Of a stretch of 64,000 nucleotides of DNA, positions 58,479 through 64,000 are shown piece after piece; position 1 is the stretch's first letter; every line of letters starts with the position of its first letter. The position numbers and the translations under genes were made by a program. The stretch is from Eutreptiella sp. 'Long Island Sound 2002' (lineage: Eukaryota > Euglenozoa > Euglenophyceae > Eutreptiales > Eutreptiaceae): contig OZ038401.1 in assembly GCA_964036045.1 (NCBI GenBank), positions 33,842,397-33,906,396 of the forward strand. Reading direction: 5' to 3'. The notes beneath the pieces were generated by a model. The model was given only the letters and a program-made list of their open reading frames with translations, did not search any database and had not been told where the DNA came from.

Positions 58479-59394
58479 ATGGCAACGCAAGAGCATATGG
58501 ACGAGCTGATGAGGCAGGTATATGTCGTGCTGTGCGTTCTAGCGGTGATCTAGGGAATCGTTATAGTCTTGATCTAGGCCGCACAATCGGCCGCTAGACG
58601 GTCGCTAGAACGCCGCTAGAACAGTTGCCTAGAACTCCGCTAGAACGCTCCCGTGTGTGCTACAGAATGCGGCGACCCAGGCGCTAATTGCCGATATCCT
58701 GGAGGCGCAGAGGCAGGCATGGCAGGCTCCGGCCGAGGAGGCGGAGCCATAGGCCGAGCAGGCCCCGAAGGGCAAGGCACCCCCCCTCGCCAAGCCCAAG
58801 CCCAAGCCCCAGTCCCAACCCCAAGCCCCACATCCACCATCGCCACCCCCTCCCCCGTTGGTCGCCCGGAAGCAGGGGTCGGCAGCAGCCCCCGCGGAGG
58901 AGGACCCGCAGGTGGAGGAGGCGCGGGGGGAGCTCAAATGGCTCTTGGGTTCCCTCGCAGCCTCCAAGGCGGCCAAGGGAAGGGCTGAGACCAAGGTCTC
59001 CCAATGGGAGACCAAATTGGCCAGCCTCCGGGAGGGGGGGGGATGCGGAGAGGATCCGCTGGGGGGAGGCCAACCTTCGCCTTCGCCTTCGCCTTCGCAA
59101 GGCGAAGGCGAAGGTGGCAGAGAAGGAGGAGGCGATCGAGGGATTCGATCGCGCGGTGCGGCGGAGCGAGGGGGAGTTGGCGGCGGTGGTGGCGAGGGTG
59201 AAGGAGGAGGAGGTGGACGAGGTGGTGGAGTTGGGCGTGGAGGCGGAGGAGATGGAGGAGGAGATCGTGAAGGAGGAGGAGGAGGCGAAGGTGGTGGTGG
59301 CGAGGCCGGCGGGGGGGGGGGGGGGGTGAGCCAGTGGCTCACGGAGATGGTGGGGTTGAGGGATGCGGGGGCCCTCCAGGACCTGCCACCCGTG
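58479..59394 (+). CDS. coiled-coil, Gag-like spliced gene
   Basis: Exon 1 (58479-58517) MATQEHMDELMRQ joins across an intron to exon 2 (58666-) NAATQALIADILEAQRQAWQ, APAEEAEP, one in-frame TAG (58750), then AEQAPKGKAPPLAKPKPKPQ, VEEARGELKWLLGSLAASKA, AETKVSQWETKLASLREGGG. At the G9 run (59033-59041) the coding moves to frame 2 (RKAKAKVAEKEEAIEGFDRA, VRRSEGELAAVVARVKEEEV). At the G17 run (59310-59326) it returns to frame 1 (VSQWLTEMVGLRDAGALQDL). The compensating changes restore a continuous coiled coil. The N-terminus and coiled coil look like the start of a retrotransposon Gag, but no zinc knuckle is seen. A splice donor (GTG-GTACGC) closes the exon at 59394. Confidence 0.6.
58518..58665 (+). 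other. GT-AG intron with 12-base terminal inverted repeats
   Basis: GTATAT donor after CAG, TGCTACAG acceptor, 148 bases, phase 0. GCGTTCTAGCGG (58534-58545) pairs with CCGCTAGAACGC (58637-58648). The interior holds further GATCTAGG and CCTAGAAC units. It belongs to the same repeat family as 57253-57380, although the host exon is unrelated. Confidence 0.8.
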
Positions 59395-59499
59395 GTACGC
59401 GTTTGAACCCCAAGGTTGTTCCCGACTAGAATGTTCCCAATGGGAACAATTCCCGCCGGAACAATTTCTTTGGGAACACCACTGGAACAAGTGTCGCAG
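59395..59499 (+). other. probable GT-AG intron, GGAAC-type inverted repeats
   Basis: GTACGC donor, GTCGCAG acceptor, 105 bases. TTGTTCC near the left and GGAACAA near the right are inverted, and TGTTCCCAATGGGAACA is an internal palindrome. The downstream exon cannot be confirmed, since the phase-0 frame stops after two codons. Confidence 0.5.
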
Positions 59500-60030
59500 G
59501 CCAGATAACCACATCCATCACCCTGAGTTTCCAAGTTCGTAAATGATGTTTTTTGTCTCTTTCTTGCATGTGTAACGCGTCCAAGGCTTGTCTTTCCCAT
59601 CGGGGCCATGTTGACATATTGTGGGCCGTTGGTGCCACCTTCCACTAGGTGTACACATTTCGACCTTTTCGTATCCATTTGCAAGCCTGCTGTTCCTTGT
59701 AGTCCAGACGCCCCGTTGTATGACTTTTCAACATTGGCGTACCCGTTTTCCCGTTTGATTTCTGCATTATGGCCATGCCTAGGGTCCCATTTTGGTATTT
59801 GTTCCTTGCCTGAATGCTCGGTGGGTCTACGGGCATCTTCCCGTAGAGGTATGGATTGCCAAATTTCGCTTCACAGTTCATTGTCGTAGCTTCGGCATGC
59901 CTGCGACAGAGACCCGGGTTTAGCAACCAACCGCCTACCTCATCCATTTGGCTTGTGCTGTTAGCCTCCAGGACGGGGATCTTGTTGGGGAGCTGGCGGA
60001 GATAGCGGAATTGGCCATCTCCTCTCCACT
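59500..60030. other. region without a clear gene between spliced genes
   Basis: Plus-strand frames are short. A 209-codon minus-strand frame (60274-59645) is antisense to the 60045 exon and is not supported. Confidence 0.4.
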
Positions 60031-60044
60031 CACCCACTGCCAAT

Positions 60045-60660
60045 TTGCGGTGGCCGTGCGCTTGGCCCAACCGAGCTGTGTCCGAGAGATATAGCAGGGC
60101 TTTCCAGCAGCGCTGGCAAGATCTACTAGCCCCCTTGGAGCTTGCCCCCCCGGTGAGCACATTGGATTCCAAGGCCACGGGCATCAGTTGGCCATGGGCA
60201 TCGTGGCTGCGCCACATTGCCAGCCAACTGCCGTTGTGCCGCATGATCGATTGGTCGTTACCCCTGACATGCATTGTCAGGGGGGATGGCTACCCATGCG
60301 CAAATGGGGAGTGGTCCCAATTGTCTGTGTCCATCGCTTGCCTGGGCCTTTGGGGACGCATTCCCGCCTGCGTGTGGGTCATCGGCCTCGCAATTTGCGG
60401 GGACAAAGCGATGGCGACCTTGGCAACCTCGAGGAAGCCAATATTAAGGTGTGCCGCATGCACACCGTGTTGTTCCGGTGACATTCCGATAACTTGTTCC
60501 GGCGACGTTCCGGCGACGTTCAAGTGTTTTGTTGGAACCGTCACCGGAACAATTTGGTTCCAACAAAATTGATGTTGTTTTCTTAGGCCATCCAGGATGT
60601 TGTGGACACCCACCGGGTGGTCTACAACTCCCGCGAGCGAGCGGCCGATGCCTGGCTAGG
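60045..60660 (+). CDS. unknown spliced protein gene, family 'KATGISWP', copy 2 (partial)
   Basis: The exon at about 60045-60448 reads [72 protein letters not shown], parallel to copy 1 (RAFQARWKELVAPVQ ... [12 protein letters not shown] ... DDKAMDTLATLWK). A one-base deletion near AAG-CCA shifts the end of the exon. An intron (60449-60586) at the homologous position is followed by [20 protein letters not shown], the counterpart of VIQNIIDTGLVQRG. The exon then runs into the GGGTTT satellite and is truncated. The 5' exon is not found. Function unknown. Confidence 0.55.
60449..60586 (+). other. GT-AG intron with 13-base terminal inverted repeats (GTTCCGG type)
   Basis: AAG-GTGTGC donor, TTTCTTAG-GCC acceptor, 138 bases. 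TTGTTCCGGTGAC (60470-60482) pairs with GTCACCGGAACAA (60540-60552). Inside are two GTTCCGGCGAC units. The splice position is homologous to the copy 1 intron, whose repeats are of a different family. Confidence 0.75.
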
Positions 60661-61225
60661 TTTGGGTGCGGGTTTGGGCTTGGGTTTGGTTTTGGGCTTG
60701 GGTTTGGTTTTGGGCTTGGGTTTGGGTTTGGGTTTGGGTTGCGGGTTTTGGCTTGGGCTTGGGTTTGGGTTTGGGTTTGGGTTGCGGGTTTGGGCTTGGG
60801 TTTGGGTTTGGGTTTGGGTTGCGGGTTTGGGCTGGGGTCTGGGTTTGGGTTTGGGTTTGGGCTTGGGTTTGGGGTTGGGTGTGTGCATTGTGTTGGTGTG
60901 TTTTGTGTGTTACCCTGCCTCCCCCCCCCCCCCCGCGTCCCTTTCGGGCTTTGGGTTTTTGGGCCTGGGTTTGGGCTTGGGTTTGGGCTTGGGTGTGGGT
61001 TTCGGTTTGGGCTTGGGTTTGGGTTTGGGTTGCGGGCTTTGGTTTGGGTTTGGGTTTGGGTTGCGGGTTTGGGCTTGGGCTTGTGTTTGGGTTTGGGTTT
61101 GGGTTGCGGGTTTGGGCTTGGGTGTGGGTTTGGGTTTGGGTTTGGGCTTGGGTTTGGGCTTGGGTGTGTGCATTGTGTTGGTGTGTTTTGTGTGTTACCC
61201 TGCCCCCCCCCCCCCGTGTCCCTTT
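60656..61225. repeat. GGGTTT/GGGCTT satellite in a ~285-base higher-order unit, two units
   Basis: Two blocks of GGGTTTGGGCTTGGG hexamers (about 60656-60880 and 60957-61172), with GGGTTGCGGGTTTGGGC inserts, each end in GTGTGTGCATTGTGTTGGTG TGTTTTGTGTGTTACCCTG, then a C12-C14 run and GTCCCTTTCG. Long Gly-Leu or Gln-Thr open frames on both strands follow from the hexamer and are not genes. Confidence 0.9.
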
Positions 61226-61344
61226 CGCTTCTTGCCCCCCTTTGTCCCTTTCCCTGTTTGCACCCCTTTGTTTGTCTTTGAATGACAATTTTGATTCTGA
61301 TTTTGATAAAAATATTGAAAAAACAAGAAGAAAGGTTTGTGCCT

Positions 61345-61475
61345 TCCCTTCAAAACCCCAGGCAGTCGACCTGGGGCCCGGCCACTGCGTGGCGGGTAGC
61401 TGGGTTTCACTCTCCCTTCCAAACCCCAGGCAGATGACCTGGGGCCCAGAACCGCAGTGGCGGGTAATTGATCTG
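61345..61475. repeat. tandem pair of ~68-base units
   Basis: CCTTCAAAACCCCAGGCAGT CGACCTGGGGCCC ... GTGGCGGGTA occurs twice, the second as CCTTCCAAACCCCAGGCAGA. Each unit holds the inverted pair CCCCAGG/CCTGGGG. Confidence 0.85.
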
Positions 61476-61568
61476 CTTACCACGGTTCCCTAGGTCCCCC
61501 CCCCCCCCCGGGGCTGCAGTGCGCGCAATGCGCCTTGTGCGCGCCTAGAACTGTGTGTATTTTCCACT

Positions 61569-61656
61569 GTTCTGGCGACGTACCAACAACCTGTTCTGGC
61601 GACGTTGTGGCGACATTCCAACGGCCACTGGAACGTCGCCAGAACGTCGCCAGAAC
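61569..61656. repeat. GTTCTGGCGACGT terminal-inverted-repeat element
   Basis: GTTCTGGCGACGT (61569-61581) and ACGTCGCCAGAAC (61644-61656) are perfect 13-base inverted repeats. Additional half-repeats lie outside to 61680. It is the same family as the intron repeats at 60470-60552. No exon partners were identified here. Confidence 0.85.
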
Positions 61657-61706
61657 AAGTTACCGGCACGTTGCCGGAACAAGGTGTGATGTGTGCGGTA
61701 CCACAC

Positions 61707-63117
61707 ACAAACACACACACCACACACCACACACCACAGACCAACCACAGACCAACCACAGACCACCAACCGCGGACCACCAGCCACAAACCACAGACCA
61801 CAGACCACCAACCAAAGACCATCAGCCACAGACCACAGACCAAAGACCATAAACCACAGACTAAAGACCACAGACCACAGACCACAGACCACAGACCACA
61901 GACCACAGACCACCAACCACACACCAGAGACCACACACCACAGACCAACCACAAACCACCAACCGCAGACCACCAACCACAGACCGCAGACCACATACCA
62001 CACACCAACCACAGACCACCAACCACAGACCACCAACCACAAACCACCAACCACAGACCACCAACCACAGACCACAAACTAGAGACTAAAGACCACAGAC
62101 CACAGACCACAAACCACCAACCACACACCACAGACAATAGACCACGCACCACAGACCAACCACAGACCACCAACCGCAGACCACCAACCACAGACCACCA
62201 ACCACAAACCACCAACCAAAGACCACCAACCATAGACCACAAACTAGAGACTAAAGACCACAGACCACAGACCACAAACCACCAACCACACACCACAGAC
62301 AACAGACCACGCACCACAGACCAACCACAGACCACCAACCGCAGACCACCAACCACAGACCGCAGACCACATACCACAGACCAACCACAGACCACCAACC
62401 ACAGACCACCAACCGCAGACCCTCAACCACAGACCACAGCCCAAAGACCACACCAAAGACCACAAACTAGAGACTAAAGACCACAGACCTCAGACCACAC
62501 ATCACCAACCACACACCACAGACAACAGACCACAGGCCACAGACCACACACCACACACCACAGACCACTCACCACGGGCCACCGACCACACACCACAGAC
62601 CACGGACCACAAACCACAGACCGCAGAGCAAAGACCACAAACCACAGCCTAAAGACAACAGACCACAGACCACAGACCACCAACCACACACCACAGACCA
62701 CACACCACAGACCAACCACAGACCACCAACCGCAGACCACCAACCACAGACCGCAGACCACATACCACAGACCAAACACAGACCACCAACCATAGACCAC
62801 CAACCACAGACCACCAACCATAGACCACAAACTAGAGACTAAAGACCACAGACCACAGACCATCAACCACAGACCAAAGACCAAAGACCACAAACCAAAG
62901 ACCACAAACCACAGACTAAAGACCACAGACCTCAAACCACAGATCACCAACCACACACCACAGACAACAGACCACAGACCACAAACCACACACCACACAC
63001 CACAGACCACTCACCACAGGCCACCGACCACACACCACAGACCACAGACCATAGACCACAGACCATAGACCACAGACCACCAACCACGTACGATAGACCG
63101 CAGACCATAGACCACAT
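61707..63117. repeat. ACCACAG heptamer satellite, block 1
   Basis: About 1.4 kb of ACCACAG with variants ACCAACC, ACCATAG, ACTAAAG and higher-order repeats. For example, ACAAACTAGAGACTAAAGAC recurs near 62074, 62239, 62462 and 62827. The long minus-strand Val-Cys-Gly-Leu-Trp frames are artefacts of the repeat. Confidence 0.95.
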
Positions 63118-63184
63118 ACCAGAGACCAGTTTTCTCCATGTCATACGGGCCACTCGGGCTAGAAAAACTTTCCCCCAGGAAGGT

Positions 63185-63263
63185 GTTCCGGCGACGTTCG
63201 AATAAATGGTTCTGGCGGTGTTCAAATCTTGAACACCTAAAAACACCCGAACGTCGCCGGAAC
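63185..63263. repeat. GTTCCGGCGACGTTC terminal-inverted-repeat element inside the satellite
   Basis: GTTCCGGCGACGTTC (63185-63199) and GAACGTCGCCGGAAC (63249-63263) are perfect 15-base inverted repeats. The middle carries a second inverted pair (GTTCAAATCTTGAAC). Flanks to 63305 add GTCGCCGGAAC copies. This ~210-base unique island separates the two satellite blocks. Confidence 0.85.
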
Positions 63264-63325
63264 GTCGCCGGAACAACTTGCTGGAACGTCGCCTGAACAA
63301 CTTTTATTGCCCCCTCCTTTGCAAG

Positions 63326-63716
63326 CACAGACCACAGACCACAGACCACAGACCATAGACCACAGAGCACCAACCACAGACCACAGACCACAGACCACGC
63401 ACCACACACCACACACCACAGACCGCAGACCACTGAGCACCAACCACAGCCCACAGACCATAGACCGCACACCACACACCACAGACCACAGACCACAGAC
63501 CACAGACCGCAGAGCACCAACCACAGCCCATAGACCACAGACCGCAGACCACAGACCACAGACCATAGACCATGGACAACCAACCATAGACCGCACACCA
63601 CACACCACAGACCACAGATCCACAGACCACAGAGCACCAACCAGAGACCACACACCACAGACCACAGACCACCAACCACAGACCACAGACCACACACCAT
63701 GGACCACACACCAGAT
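63326..63716. repeat. ACCACAG heptamer satellite, block 2
   Basis: Continuation of block 1 after the inverted-repeat island, with GAGCACCAACCACAG variants every ~70-110 bases. Confidence 0.95.
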
Positions 63717-64000
63717 CATCTACTGTGGGGTTCTCGGGTTCGCCCCAGCCCTTCAATCCAACGTGACAATATAAACTCCTACCCCCTTTATTGGCGCGGG
63801 GCATGCACACATGCTATGACATTGCATGCAAACATACCGTACAAAAATATCTTTCATGATACCTGCACAGTGAAGCAAGCACGGGGGGAAGCAGGAGAGA
63901 AGGGGGACAGACTCAACAGACTCAACTGACCCACAACCCCCACAAGGGCCTACCCTCCCCCCGGGGGGGGGGTTGAAGACTGACAACACCCGAGACTCCG
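63717..64000. other. right edge, no gene
   Basis: Short frames only; CCTACCCTCCCCCCGGGGGGGGGG palindrome-like block at 63951-63974. Confidence 0.5.

Noticed and set aside
59645-60274. 209-codon minus-strand ORF
   Set aside because: It is antisense to the exon carrying the [12 protein letters not shown] motif, which has a paralogue on the plus strand, and has no motif of its own.
60529-61493. Gly-Leu-rich and Gln-Thr-Pro-Lys-rich ORFs of 220-275 codons
   Set aside because: They are translations of GGGTTT/GGGCTT hexamers; all three frames on each strand are open.
61707-63716. CRISPR-like array
   Set aside because: Repeats are contiguous heptamers with no spacers of constant length, and no cas genes are present; this is a eukaryotic satellite.
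61490-63810. Long minus-strand ORFs rich in Val-Cys-Gly-Leu-Trp and plus-strand Thr-Asp-His-Arg-Pro-Gln
   Set aside because: They are translations of the ACCACAG heptamer satellite, open in several frames on both strands.

Overview
This 64 kb window looks like a mobile-element-rich piece of a eukaryotic nuclear genome. The evidence is spliced genes with GT-AG introns, an APE-type LINE with an RNase H domain, several tyrosine-recombinase (YR, DIRS/Ngaro/Kangaroo-like) retrotransposons, a hAT transposase, TIR elements, and large satellites. I found no housekeeping gene, no rRNA gene and no convincing functional tRNA gene. Long poly(C)/poly(G) runs, YR retroelements with RNase H, and introns bearing inverted repeats fit a large, repeat-rich green-algal (prasinophyte or chlorophyte type) genome best. 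That assignment is inference, and another protist such as a dinoflagellate is not excluded.

Layout. 1-3.1 kb: a Kangaroo-like YR retroelement with Gag and YR on the minus strand and RT-RNase H on the plus strand. 3.2-4.1 kb: minisatellites. 4.07-14.03 kb: two ~2.07 kb direct repeats, nearly identical, that exactly bracket a second YR element (6146-11960; order Gag, YR, RT-RNase H). 14-20.5 kb: mostly non-coding dispersed repeats. 20.5-24.1 kb: an unrecognised transposon-like gene between two structured homopolymer modules. 24.2-29.3 kb: a Gag-like gene, a reverse-transcriptase-like protein whose motif C reads FRDN, and a YR. 30.9-40.2 kb: a near-complete LINE (ORF1, ORF2 with endonuclease, RT and RNase H) next to or inside hAT-like sequence. 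40.2-41.6 kb: a hAT transposase C-terminal half with a duplicated tail. 41.6-51.3 kb: non-autonomous elements, including two with matching TIRs, poly(A)-tailed SINE-like copies, tRNA-like sequences and minisatellites. 51.3-56.3 kb: a third YR element (Gag, YR, RT-RNase H) decayed by stop codons that look like C-to-T changes. 56.3-60.7 kb: spliced genes whose introns carry terminal inverted repeats (introner-like). 60.7-63.7 kb: GGGTTT-type and ACCACAG-type satellites.

Three themes recur. First, protein-coding frames often change at runs of 10-18 C or G, so many 'broken' genes may be slippage products, assembly length errors or true frameshifts. Second, at least four independent YR retroelements with different gene orders sit in one window. 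Third, short inverted-repeat elements appear to have supplied introns to a local gene family. Base and motif alignments here were done by eye.
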